A stretch of DNA of 64,000 nt. Origin: Ruficoccus sp. ZRK36. Lineage in GTDB: Bacteria > Verrucomicrobiota > Verrucomicrobiia > Opitutales > Cerasicoccaceae. The stretch lies in NCBI RefSeq assembly GCF_019603315.1, contig NZ_CP080649.1:1379501-1443500 (forward strand). Direction: 5' to 3'. A program made the position numbers and the translations under genes. The notes under the pieces were generated by a model. That model was not told the origin of the DNA, did no database searches, and saw nothing but the letters and a program-made list of their open reading frames with translations. Shown here piece by piece: positions 51,039-59,272 of this stretch. The number at the start of each line of letters is the position of its first letter. The first letter of the stretch is position 1.

Positions 51039-52169
51039 TTACTGCCCGGAGGTAGCGTTGTATTTCTTCAGAATGCTGTTCCAGGCGGGACTCTGGATGT
51101 ACTCCAGCATGGCTACGTCGATGTCATGCTCGTACTGGGAGTCGTGAGGGACGGCCAGCGCGAGGTAGCCGGGATTAAAGGTCTGCGCGGATACCTCGAT
51201 GCGTTCGGGGTAGTCCCGCGCGGCCCAGTACTTGAGAATCGGTTGGTCATGGATGAAGGCCTTGATCTTGCCCTGATTGACCGCCTCGAGCCCCTCACTC
51301 ACGCTGGCGTAAACCGCCGGGTGCATGCCCCGGCTCTCCAGAAATGCCTGTGCCGCGGAGTCGTCCAGTACACCGGTTTTGACCTTGGGCAGGGTGGCGA
51401 GGGTGATCTGGTTAGAGGTGATCTGCCCCATGGTCAGGGCGGTGGCGATGGCACCGGTGAAGCCCGAAATGATCAGGATGGAGGTAAACATCCAGGCAAA
51501 GCCGATGGCGCGGCCCCAGAAGGTGACGGGAGCCCGGTCGCCGTAGCCGACCGTCGTCATCGTCACGGCGGACCACCAGAATCCGTTGCCCAGCCCCGAG
51601 AGCGGCCGTCCGCCGAACTGCTCGGCGTTGCGCTTGCGCTCAACGAGCCAGATGAGGAACCCGGCCGCGAGGATGACAGCCAGCAGTGCTACCAGCGCCT
51701 TGAAGAAATTCAGCGTGAAGATACGTTTAAATAAATCCGTAATCAGGTTGTCCTTTTCGCTGCTGCTGGCGATGCCCAGTCCGGTCCCGTAGTAGGTGTG
51801 CGTGAAGTCCATATCGATCACCCGCTCGGCGGTGACGGTGATCGCGGCCGCCCCGACCTGCACTTCGTCCTTGGCGACCTTGTCCAGCATATCGCCCAGC
51901 GCGTACTCTTGGTATTCGTAGTCGTAGCCCAGTTCCTTGGCGACGGCCTCCCACAGCTCGATCGTGATGCCCGTCCACTCGCCGCTCTCGGTCTTAAAGG
52001 AAAAGGGTGGGGCCTCGCGGGTGGCGACGATGAGCTTGGCCGGTTTTTTCGGCGTAGCGGTTTGCTTCACGGCGTGCGGAGCTCCGGAGGTGTTGGGAGC
52101 CTTGTCCGCCGCCTGCAGGGGCAGCCAGACGGTCAGTAGACAGAATACGAGGAATACGTGAGAGCGCAT
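51039..52169 (-). CDS. Prokaryotic ionotropic glutamate receptor-like ion channel (GluR0-like)
   Basis: A 376-residue protein with a signal peptide (VFLVFCLLTVWLPLQA), then a two-lobed periplasmic binding domain split by a channel. Lobe 1 (46-130) resembles amino-acid-binding proteins (REAPPFSFKT, GITIELWEAVAKELGYDYEY); the pore has two helices around TTVGYGDRAP with the TVGYGD potassium filter at 206-211; lobe 2 follows to the end. This order (lobe, M1, pore, M2, lobe) is that of cyanobacterial GluR0, a glutamate-gated K+ channel. Ligand is unknown. The start codon could also be 52178 or 52205. Confidence 0.87.
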   Translation of the reverse strand: MRSHVFLVFCLLTVWLPLQAADKAPNTSGAPHAVKQTATPKKPAKLIVATREAPPFSFKTESGEWTGITIELWEAVAKELGYDYEYQEYALGDMLDKVAKDEVQVGAAAITVTAERVIDMDFTHTYYGTGLGIASSSEKDNLITDLFKRIFTLNFFKALVALLAVILAAGFLIWLVERKRNAEQFGGRPLSGLGNGFWWSAVTMTTVGYGDRAPVTFWGRAIGFAWMFTSILIISGFTGAIATALTMGQITSNQITLATLPKVKTGVLDDSAAQAFLESRGMHPAVYASVSEGLEAVNQGKIKAFIHDQPILKYWAARDYPERIEVSAQTFNPGYLALAVPHDSQYEHDIDVAMLEYIQSPAWNSILKKYNATSGQ

Positions 52170-52296
52170 GCCATGCATGCTGATGGATCGGGATACGTAT
52201 GGCAATGAAACACATGAGCCGGATAATGACTGCGAAAGAATGTGTATCCATTTCGGGATGTTCTTTTCTCCACGTGGGTACTAGAAAGCGTTTCGT

Positions 52297-53049
52297 ATGG
52301 CCGAGATTGTCCGCCCTCCGTCCCTGCTGCGCACGCTGGCCCGTGCGGGACTGGACCTGGTGTTTCCCCGTGACTGTGTGGCCACAGGGGAGCCGGTGGA
52401 GGACGACTCGCCCTGCCGCTATCTCTCGAAAAAAGGATTGGAACGGATTTTCTTTGTCAAAGACCCCTGCTGTCCGGTGTGCGGCTTTCCGTTTTTCGGG
52501 GAAATGCTGGCCAGCCGCATTTGCCCCCACTGCCGGGAGCTGGAGCCGGTATTCGGGAGGGGGCGTCCGCTCATGCTGGCCCGTGATGCCGGGCGTGATC
52601 TCGTCCACGCGTTAAAATACCACCACGGGCGCTACCTGCTGCCCGACATCGAGACGCTCATGGCGGGCTCAACGCCCTTTCGGGCGCATCTGGCCGGGGC
52701 GGTGCTGGTGCCGGTCCCGCTCTTCCCGAGCCGGGAGCGTAAGCGCGGCTATAACCAGAGCCGTCTGTTGACGGAGGTCTTTGCCCGAGTAGAGGAGGGC
52801 TGTGAAGTGGTTGATCTGCTCGTGCGGACTCGTGACACCCCCTCGCAGACCCGGCTCGACCGCAAGCAGCGCGAGGCCAACATGCGCGGCGCTTTCGCCC
52901 TCAAACCAGGCGTGAAGCTGGACTCCGAGCGCCGCTATGTGGTGGTGGACGATGTTTTTACCACCGGGGCCACCCTCAATGCCTGTGCCCGTGTCCTGAG
53001 CCGCGCCGGGGCCAAAAACCTCGATGTGGCCATGCTCGCGCACGGGTAG
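52297..53049 (+). CDS. comF: ComF family phosphoribosyltransferase-like protein
   Basis: A 250-residue protein with an N-terminal zinc-ribbon-like set of Cys (CCPVCGFPFF and CPHCREL) and a C-terminal PRTase fold, where YVVVDDVFTTGATLNA is the PRPP-binding loop. The linker has LVPVPLFPSRERKRGYNQSR LLTE and TPSQTRLDRKQREANM, the ComF signature. ComF proteins act in uptake of transforming DNA across the inner membrane. There is no other competence gene nearby. Confidence 0.88.
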   Translation: MAEIVRPPSLLRTLARAGLDLVFPRDCVATGEPVEDDSPCRYLSKKGLERIFFVKDPCCPVCGFPFFGEMLASRICPHCRELEPVFGRGRPLMLARDAGRDLVHALKYHHGRYLLPDIETLMAGSTPFRAHLAGAVLVPVPLFPSRERKRGYNQSRLLTEVFARVEEGCEVVDLLVRTRDTPSQTRLDRKQREANMRGAFALKPGVKLDSERRYVVVDDVFTTGATLNACARVLSRAGAKNLDVAMLAHG

Positions 53050-53135
53050 GGGAGCAAAAGGCCTGCTCATGGACTGAATTATAGGTGGTTTTTTCCTCTT
53101 TATTTTCCCGCCCCCTTGCTCCACACTTCCACGCT

Positions 53136-53987
53136 ATGTCGATTTTCGGTAAGCCGAAATACTCTACCGTCCGCGTAAAAAAGAAGGACATTCCGACCGG
53201 TCTCTGGACGAAATGCCCGGAGAGCGGCGAGATTATTTTTAACAAGGAGCTGGAGCAGAACTGGATGGTCGTGCCCAAGAGCGGCTACCATTTCCCGCTC
53301 AAGGCGCGTCGCCGTGTCGAGTTGCTGATCGACGAGGGCACCTTTGAGGAGTTCGACGCCGACCTGGTCTCGGGCGACCCGCTCGAGTTCAAGGACAGCA
53401 AGCCCTACCCGCAGCGCCTCACGCAGGCGCAGCAGAAGACCGGCGAAAAGGACGCCGTCATCTGTGGGATGGGTGAGCTGGAGGGGCTGCCCGTCAGCCT
53501 CGCAGTGATGGACTTCAGCTTTATCGGGGCGAGCATGGGCTCGGTCGTGGGTGAGAAGATCACCCGCGCCATCGAGCGAGGTCTCCAGAACAAGTGCCCC
53601 GTCATCGTGGTGTGCGCTTCTGGTGGTGCCCGCATGCAGGAGGGCATCCTAAGCCTGATGCAGATGGCCAAGACCAGTGCCGCCCTCAAGCGTCTTTCCG
53701 ACGCCGGGCTGCCCTACATCGCCGTGCTGACAAACCCGACCATGGCCGGGGTCATGGCCAGCTTTGCCTCGCTCGGAGATGTGATCATGGCCGAGCCCAA
53801 GGCGTTGATCGGCTTTGCCGGGCCACGCGTGATCAAGGAAACGACCCAGCAGGACCTGCCTCCGGGCTTCCAGACTTCGGAGTTTCTGATCGAGCACGGG
53901 CTGATCGACCAGATCGTGCACCGTCACGACATGAAGCCCCGCATCGCTACGCTCCTGCGCGCCTTCGGCGGTCACGGGGCTGAGTAG
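53136..53987 (+). CDS. accD: Acetyl-CoA carboxylase carboxyltransferase subunit beta
   Basis: A 283-residue carboxyltransferase subunit that, with AccA, moves CO2 from biotin to acetyl-CoA to make malonyl-CoA. The crotonase-like core is intact: [60 protein letters not shown]. The N-terminal zinc ribbon is not: residues 27, 30, 46 and 49 read Cys, Ser, Val, Ser (CPES and VPKS) where four Cys are expected. So zinc binding there is probably lost. The ATG at 53136 is the family's usual start. Confidence 0.93.
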   Translation: MSIFGKPKYSTVRVKKKDIPTGLWTKCPESGEIIFNKELEQNWMVVPKSGYHFPLKARRRVELLIDEGTFEEFDADLVSGDPLEFKDSKPYPQRLTQAQQKTGEKDAVICGMGELEGLPVSLAVMDFSFIGASMGSVVGEKITRAIERGLQNKCPVIVVCASGGARMQEGILSLMQMAKTSAALKRLSDAGLPYIAVLTNPTMAGVMASFASLGDVIMAEPKALIGFAGPRVIKETTQQDLPPGFQTSEFLIEHGLIDQIVHRHDMKPRIATLLRAFGGHGAE

Positions 53988-54028
53988 CTGCGCAGTTATT
54001 ACGCCGGGGGCGTCGTGCTCTGTGTGCC

Positions 54029-55312
54029 ATGACTGAGACGGAACGTTATCTCTATGGGCTGCGCAATCGCGGCTCCAAGTACGGGCTGGAGCGCATGGCG
54101 ATATTCGCCGAAGCGCTCGGGCATCCCGAGCGGCAGTACCCGGTCATCCACGTGGCCGGGACTAACGGCAAGGGCTCGGTTTGCGCCATGCTGGAGGCCA
54201 TATACCGCCGGGCGGGCTACCGGACAGGACTCTTTACCTCGCCGCATCTGGTCCGCCTCGGCGAGCGTGTACAGGTGGACCGCCACCCCATCTCAGACGC
54301 CCAGATCGAGGACTATGTGGCGCAGATGCGCGCTGTAGGTGAACAGCTTGCCGCGCGTGATCCGCTGGACCACCCGACGTTTTTCGAGTTCATGGCCGGG
54401 ATGGGGATGCTGCACTTCGCCCAGGAAAAGGTGGATGTCGCGATTCTTGAGACCGGGCTCGGTGGTCGCCTTGACGCCACCAATGTGGTTGACCCCGAGG
54501 TCTCCGTCATCACCTCGGTCGGACTCGATCACACCGATATTTTAGGTAAAGACCTGGCCACGATTGCCGGGGAAAAGGCGGGCATTATCAAGCCGGGGCG
54601 TCCGGTCGTGATCGGCTGCCTGCCGCCGGAGGCCGAGGCGGTGATCCGTCAGGTTGCGGCTGAGCGCGGCTGCGTCGTGCACAGCGTGCGCGAGCTTTTC
54701 GGCGCAGAAGAGAACTTTCCCGAGACGAATCTCGAAGGCGGCTTCCAGCGGCGAAACGCTGCGGTGGCCTCGCTCGTGGTACGGTTGCTCCAGGGGCGTT
54801 TCCCGGTCGCTCAGGCTGTGGCTGAGGCTGCCCTGCTGGAGGTTTCCTGGGCAGGGCGCTGGCAGCGGGTCACGCTCGCCGATGGCCGACTGCTGATCCT
54901 CGACAGCTCGCACAATCCAGAGGGGGCGACCGCCTTGGAGGATAATCTCACGCGCCTGGTCGCGCAGACTGGTCGCCGTCCGGTGCTGCTGACCGGCATC
55001 CTCGGGGAGGAGCGGGCTGCCGCGCTGATCCCGACCATGGCCCGGTATGCGAGCGGTTTTATTTTGCTCAAGCCCGACCAGCCGCGAGCACTGGATCCCG
55101 AGCAGCTGCGGGGCTATATCCCGGCTGATTTTGCGGGTGAAATTCGGGAGGGGACGGTGGAGGAGCTATTCCCGGCACCGGGACAATGCGCTGCCGGTTC
55201 GGCCGACGACGTCCTCGTGGTGGCGGGGTCGATTTATCTGGTGGGAGAGATTTGTGCCCGGTTGCTTCCGTCGGGTGTGCCGGGGGGAAGCTCCTTTCAG
55301 GACGCGCTCTAG
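54029..55312 (+). CDS. folC: Folylpolyglutamate synthase/dihydrofolate synthase
   Basis: A 427-residue enzyme of the Mur-ligase-like family that adds glutamate to folates. GTNGKGS (44-50) is the ATP-binding loop, FTSPHLVRLGERV and ETGLGGRLDATNVV are signature blocks, and SHNPEG in the C-terminal domain completes the site. It follows accD by 41 bases, a pairing known in other bacteria. After the stop, 66 bases on, a strong hairpin probably ends the transcript. Confidence 0.92.
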   Translation: MTETERYLYGLRNRGSKYGLERMAIFAEALGHPERQYPVIHVAGTNGKGSVCAMLEAIYRRAGYRTGLFTSPHLVRLGERVQVDRHPISDAQIEDYVAQMRAVGEQLAARDPLDHPTFFEFMAGMGMLHFAQEKVDVAILETGLGGRLDATNVVDPEVSVITSVGLDHTDILGKDLATIAGEKAGIIKPGRPVVIGCLPPEAEAVIRQVAAERGCVVHSVRELFGAEENFPETNLEGGFQRRNAAVASLVVRLLQGRFPVAQAVAEAALLEVSWAGRWQRVTLADGRLLILDSSHNPEGATALEDNLTRLVAQTGRRPVLLTGILGEERAAALIPTMARYASGFILLKPDQPRALDPEQLRGYIPADFAGEIREGTVEELFPAPGQCAAGSADDVLVVAGSIYLVGEICARLLPSGVPGGSSFQDAL

Positions 55313-55378
55313 GCGGTCGGTTATCCGGCGGCGGACCTCAAGCCTCTGCGATGGCAAGGCGTCCGTTTTTGCTGCATG

Positions 55379-55404
55379 GCCCATTTTTTTAGAAAAAAAT
55401 GGGC
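55379..55404 (+). terminator. Hairpin after folC
   Basis: GCCCATTTTTTT, a two-base AG loop, then AAAAAAATGGGC: a perfect 12-bp stem. It stands before the structured RNA locus. There is no plus-strand T-run after it, so a classical Rho-independent role is not certain, but the T-run is inside the stem. Confidence 0.6.
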
Positions 55405-55600
55405 TCCCGCCGACGGTGATAGGCGAGTTACGAACTTATTCACCGAGGTCGTTTTTGCGGTCCGAAAGATGTTCACTGCTGTTGCGTTTGTAATATAGTT
55501 TCCTTCATGTAGTTACAAACTTGTTAACACGACTTGACTTTTTAGGTTTTGTTATTATTCACAAAGCGTTGATTTTTAATGGCTTACGAGTCTGATTGGC
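55405..55600. other. AT-rich gap with possible upstream promoters
   Basis: No gene was recognised. The stretch is richer in A and T than its surroundings and holds a TTGACT at 55534-55539 with no convincing -10 hexamer at the right distance. It separates folC from the structured RNA. Confidence 0.4.
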
Positions 55601-55630
55601 TTGACTTTATCCGGATGTTACAGTTATGTT
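55601..55630 (+). promoter_or_regulatory. Promoter candidate for the structured RNA
   Basis: TTGACT at 55601-55606 and TATGTT at 55625-55630 with an 18-base spacer form a plausible sigma-70-type promoter on the plus strand, pointing to a start near 55637, just before the first strong hairpin of the RNA candidate. Confidence 0.55.
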
Positions 55631-55636
55631 TTCCTC

Positions 55637-56673
55637 GTTCTTTGACAGAACGGGAAACGTTCTCCGATTCGCGCCCCAGGTTTACCTGAGGCGATGGTAG
55701 GAGAACCAAAAATCCCCAGGATAATCCCGGGTAACCGGGCAAAGGTCGGAAACTGAACTGGCGGTTCCGGCCCCTGATGGTCCGTCCTTGCGGCGGGTTG
55801 TCAGGCAGATGTCACCCCTTCCGCCCGCGGGTGTCGTGACCACGCGGGTGCAACCACGAAAAAAGGAAGGAGGCGAGGAGCAACCAAACGGATGAGGTAT
55901 GCGACTCGAGTCAGGCCTTGGATTATATCCGAGTCCTTGGCAGATACGCGGCGACCCCTGCGCCAACCAATGAGGGTCAATGAGAAGCTGCCGCGAGCCA
56001 GTCCCCCACAGTGTTAACGACCGGCGACGGCACGTCGCCACAAGGTTCCTCTCCGGGAACGCGAAAAGGTCGGCTGACGGGGCGCGGGACGGCGGGTGCC
56101 GGGCAAGGTGCCCGCGCTGGTTCCGATCAACATGGAAAACGCCGGCGGAGCGAAAAACCGCTTCGACGGCGCTGTCTGGTGCGAAATGCTTCCTGAGGGA
56201 TGTCCCCGGACGACTCCGTAAAACGAGCCGGACCGGTGGCGGCAAGTGGCCTCGTACAGGCCATGGACCCGCCAGGCCGTAGGGCAGGACCTAAGAGGCA
56301 AGACCCGTAACCGTGGGGCCAACGCTCCGATCCACTGCGATCGGAGGCCGACCCCCCGGATGCAAGGCCAAGGCGGCGAGACAGCGTCACCTCGGCCTGG
56401 TGCGGCGAGCGATGCGCCCCGACGGGGGACAATGCCGAACCGCGCTGAAAGGCCTCACCCGAAAATCTCAGAGAGGGTAACTTCTCTGACGGGCCTGCTA
56501 TGAGCCCGCCGACCCGGAGATGCCGCCGGGAATAGCGTCGGGGAGACGACAGCCTGCCCGCTTGCCGGGCAAGAGCGCCTAATGTCGTCGATCGGGGAAG
56601 AGCGCGTGGCGAACGCCCACTCCCACTTTTCAAGGGCCCTCATGGTTTCGACCATGGGGGCCTTTGTGTTTTT
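55637..56673 (+). ncRNA. Candidate large structured non-coding RNA (about 1 kb)
   Basis: Between a promoter candidate and a strong terminator lie 1,037 bases with no convincing protein: the longer frames (for example 55682-56245 minus) are Arg/Pro/Ser-rich and change frame across strands. The plus strand is instead full of short helices with tight loops: AGAACG-GGAAA-CGTTCT (55647-55663), CGCC..CAGG-loop-CCTG..GGCG (55672-55693), GGCGACG-GCA-CGTCGCC (56023-56039), CAGAGA-loop-TCTCTG (56469-56488), TGCCCG-CTTGC-CGGGCA (56555-56571). It is not recognisable as RNase P, tmRNA, rRNA or a group II intron (no domain V motif seen). Size and density recall large ornate bacterial RNAs such as OLE, GOLLD or ROOL, but kinship to those is not claimed. 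Confidence 0.65.
56632..56673 (+). terminator. Rho-independent terminator of the structured RNA
   Basis: AAGGGCCCTCATGGT pairs with ACCATGGGGGCCTT through a TTCG tetraloop (14 pairs, one bulged G, one G-U pair), followed by TTTGTGTTTTT (56663-56673). The T-tract is only on the plus-strand side, which fixes the direction of the transcript. Confidence 0.85.
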
Positions 56674-56817
56674 AGGCATTCGCACGGATGCGACGAACTT
56701 TTCGGGGGAGGAGATGAACGACAAAGTACCCAGATAGCTCGATGAACCGTTCCGAGCTTCACTTCGGCCCTATTAAAAAACATCGAGCAGACGCGATGTG
56801 TGCCGGAGGCATTGCAC

Positions 56818-56849
56818 AAAAAAACCGGAGCCGTGGTGGCTCCGGTTTT
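56818..56849 (-). terminator. Terminator of the FKBP isomerase gene
   Basis: AAAACCGGAGCC (56821-56832) and GGCTCCGGTTTT (56838-56849) form a 12-bp stem around a five-base loop. On the minus strand the A-run before it becomes a U-tract, which ends the isomerase transcript 31 bases after its stop. Confidence 0.88.
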
Positions 56850-56879
56850 GAAAGTATCAGGGTTTACCTGCTGGTCCGC

Positions 56880-57599
56880 CTACTTGATGGCAGGGGCCGG
56901 GGCGGGCGGATTTACGTCCACCATTTCGACCTCAAAGACGAGGGTCGAGCCGGGAGGGATCGGGCTGCCGGGCATGGCGGCATCGCCGTAGGCCAGGTCG
57001 GAGGGGATGTACAGCTTGACCTTGCCGCCCTTACCGATGAGCTGCACGCCTTCACCGAAGCCGGGGACAACGTTAGCGACCGGGAAGATGGCGGGCTTGC
57101 CGCGCTTGTACGAGCTGTCAAACTCCGTGCCGTCGACCAGCGTACCGGCGTAGTTGACCTCGACCGTATCGGTTTCGGTGGGCTTGGGGCCGGTGCCTTC
57201 TTCGATGATCTCGTAGTAGAGGCCGCTGTCGGACTTCTTGATGTCCGGGTTAGCCTTCAGCTGCTCGGCGATGTACTCCTGGCCCTTCTTCTTGTTCATG
57301 GAAACAAGGCGCTGGGTGAGGTACTGCTGGAGCTGCTGCCAGGTGGCCTGTGGGTCGTCCGGGCCAGCTTCACCGTTGAGGTGAGCCTGCACGCCGGCCA
57401 GAAAAGCTGCCTTTTCCTCATCGGTGATGCCGAGATGGTCCGGATCGGGGGTCGCGAGCCAGCCGTAGTCCTTGAGCAGCTGAGTCCCGGAGGGCATTTC
57501 AGCCGGGGTGCCGGGCTGAGTGGGTTGTGCGCTTGCGCTCAGAGCGATCAGGCTGCTGGCGGCCAGTGCGAGGAGGGTTTTTCCTGTATTCAATCTCAT
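56880..57599 (-). CDS. FKBP-type peptidyl-prolyl isomerase (FkpA/Mip-like)
   Basis: A 239-residue periplasmic isomerase with signal peptide (LLALAASSLIALSASAQP). An N-terminal helical dimer domain (EKAAFLAGVQAHLNGEAGPD, YLTQRLVSMNKKKGQEYIAE) precedes the FKBP domain: VEVNYAGTLVDGTEFDSSYK, GFGEGVQLIGKGGKVKLYIP SDLAYGDA, and STLVFEVEMVDV. It accelerates proline isomerisation in the folding of envelope proteins. It has its own terminator, and the structured RNA lies downstream in the opposite direction. Confidence 0.92.
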   Translation of the reverse strand: MRLNTGKTLLALAASSLIALSASAQPTQPGTPAEMPSGTQLLKDYGWLATPDPDHLGITDEEKAAFLAGVQAHLNGEAGPDDPQATWQQLQQYLTQRLVSMNKKKGQEYIAEQLKANPDIKKSDSGLYYEIIEEGTGPKPTETDTVEVNYAGTLVDGTEFDSSYKRGKPAIFPVANVVPGFGEGVQLIGKGGKVKLYIPSDLAYGDAAMPGSPIPPGSTLVFEVEMVDVNPPAPAPAIK

Positions 57600-57637
57600 A
57601 ACGTAAGAATGTGTTATCGAGGGTGTGGGTGAGAAAC

Positions 57638-58117
57638 TTAACGGTTTGGTGGGCCGGGGCGAAGAAAATTCCCTGCTGGATCGGCCTTTAGACGTTCGAC
57701 CAGCGTTTCGACGAGTTGTTCGATTTGGGGCAGAGCTTCTTCGGGCTTAGCTCCGTCGATGTCATGGACTTCCCAGTATTCGACCTCAGTGGCCTGCTCG
57801 GGGAATACCTTTCGCATCATGGGCTCGTGCTCGGTCTTTTTCAGTAAAATCGTGTGTGCGGCCCGCTTGAGGTCGTCGACGGTGAGCTGGGTGCGCTTTT
57901 CCCCGGTATGGTGCAGCGGGATGTTGCGAAGCGTCAGGGCGCTGCGGGTATGGGGGGAGAGGTCGTTGTCGTCATCCACCCAGCCCGGAAAGAGTCCGCG
58001 TGAAAATGCCCGCCAAGGCAGCCCCTCTGCTTCTGCACGGTGGTTGAAGACCGCTTCAGCAAAGCGGCTCCGGTAGTAGTTACCGGTACAGACGAACAGG
58101 AGATATTGCTCGGGCAT
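57638..58117 (-). CDS. Low-molecular-weight protein tyrosine phosphatase-like
   Basis: A 159-residue protein of the LMW-PTP fold. The active-site loop is CTGNYYRSR (C10-x5-R16) at the end of the first strand (YLLFVCTG), with the general-acid region near VEYWEVHDIDGAKP. Typical loops read C-x-G-N-x-C-R-S; here Tyr takes the place of the second Cys, as in some arsenate reductase-like and bacterial enzymes. There is no signal peptide. The substrate is unknown. A hairpin of unknown role lies upstream. Confidence 0.75.
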   Translation of the reverse strand: MPEQYLLFVCTGNYYRSRFAEAVFNHRAEAEGLPWRAFSRGLFPGWVDDDNDLSPHTRSALTLRNIPLHHTGEKRTQLTVDDLKRAAHTILLKKTEHEPMMRKVFPEQATEVEYWEVHDIDGAKPEEALPQIEQLVETLVERLKADPAGNFLRPGPPNR

Positions 58118-58505
58118 GGGTAAACGGGACGGCGGCGGGGTCCGTGAGAGTGGAATGGCACAATCACCTCTGCGTGAGTCTGCGTCGATCCTTAAAATCC
58201 AGGCCCCTAAAGTAAAACCACCTTCCCGGGGGGACGGGAAGGTGGCTCCACTAATATGACAGAATCTCTGCTATCGAATCTGTCTCGCTACTTCGGTTGC
58301 TATGCTACGCTACTATCTGCCATTTTTCCGATATGGATCAGGCAAAAGTCTTGTTCTTAGTTAGACGGGGAAAAGCTGGTTTTGTTTCAGATTTTTTTCG
58401 GGGGTACTGAAATATTATATGTGTAATATAGCGTATCTTTCGTAAAAATCCAATGTATTCATAAAAAAAGACGCATTTTTTTCCAGCTTGTAGGCGTTGG
58501 CTCCT
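58118..58505. other. Intergenic region with one GC-rich hairpin
   Basis: At 58218-58246, CCACCTTCCCG and CGGGAAGGTGG form an 11-bp stem; on the minus side it is followed by TTTTAC, so it could end a minus-strand transcript reading out of the DUF3106-like gene. The rest is AT-rich (58340-58480) and shows no gene. Confidence 0.5.
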
Positions 58506-59261
58506 TTATTGATCAGCTTGCGGGCCGGGTGGTGGCGGCAGTTGCTCATCGTTGCCGGGCGCTGGGGAGTTCTGACCGGGGTTTTCACGGTTTGTGCCGT
58601 CTTTCTGTCGATCTCTGTCGAAGGAGCCGCGCTCCGGGCGCGGGGGCAGGGTGGACTCATCGAAGCCGGCCTCCTTGGCCTTGAGTAGCATTTCCTGATG
58701 CCGGGCGAGGCGTTCCTCCGGGCTGAGGCCTTTCATCTCACGCCAGAGGGCTTTGCGCTCCTCATCCGGCAGGCTGCGCCAGTACTGGTGGAGGATCATG
58801 CGCTCCTCCCACGGGATCTTGCGGTGCTCTTCCATTAATTGCTGGCGGCGGGCGGAGTCCATGTCGCGTATCTTGCGGATGCGTGCGCGCATTTCCTCTT
58901 TCTCCTCTTCGCTCATCTGCTCGATGCGGCCAATCAGGTTCCGAATCATGGCCAGTTGTTCGGGCGACATGTCCAGGAACTTCTCAACGGCAGCCAGCTC
59001 TTCGCTCATGCCCTTGGGGCGGCGTTCGCGGGGGGAGATTCTGTCATGGCTCTTGCGGGCGTCATCGAGCTCATCCTGTGGCGGCGGAGGTGGTGGCGGC
59101 GGGCCCGGCTCGACTTCAGGGGCGGGTGCTGCCGGTGGGGCCATGTCCGAGTGAGGAGCCGTGGCATCATCGGCGGCCAGAAGGGCAGGGCAGCTGATCC
59201 ATAGCGGGGCAAGGGCCAGCAGGGTTGTGCGTAAAAGAGAGGTGAGAGCTGTAGGCTTCAT
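58506..59261 (-). CDS. Secreted Pro/Glu-rich protein (DUF3106-like)
   Basis: A 251-residue protein with a signal peptide (TLLALAPLWISCPALLAAD), a run of eight prolines, and an acidic-basic helical core: MSPEQLAMIRNLIGRIEQMS EEEKEEMRARIRKIRDMDSA, then SLPDEERKALWREMKGLSPE ERLARHQEM, which matches DUF3106 and Spy/CpxP-like periplasmic helical proteins. The C-terminal 60 residues are polar and disordered. As the third gene behind a sigma and an anti-sigma-like gene, it may sense envelope stress and modulate them; this is inferred from context. Confidence 0.7.
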   Translation of the reverse strand: MKPTALTSLLRTTLLALAPLWISCPALLAADDATAPHSDMAPPAAPAPEVEPGPPPPPPPPQDELDDARKSHDRISPRERRPKGMSEELAAVEKFLDMSPEQLAMIRNLIGRIEQMSEEEKEEMRARIRKIRDMDSARRQQLMEEHRKIPWEERMILHQYWRSLPDEERKALWREMKGLSPEERLARHQEMLLKAKEAGFDESTLPPRPERGSFDRDRQKDGTNRENPGQNSPAPGNDEQLPPPPGPQADQ

Positions 59262-59272
59262 GAAGGGTTGGG

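Noticed and set aside
55682-56245. Minus-strand frame of 187 codons inside the structured RNA locus
   Set aside because: Arg/Pro/Ser-rich, no domain pattern, overlapped by other frames on both strands, and antisense to the promoter and terminator of the RNA candidate.
55637-56673. Group II intron or RNase P RNA as explanation for the structured region
   Set aside because: No domain V-like AGC...GUUC motif, no intron-encoded reverse transcriptase, and no GAGGAAAGUCCGGGC-type P4 motif of RNase P were found by eye; a covariance search is still needed.
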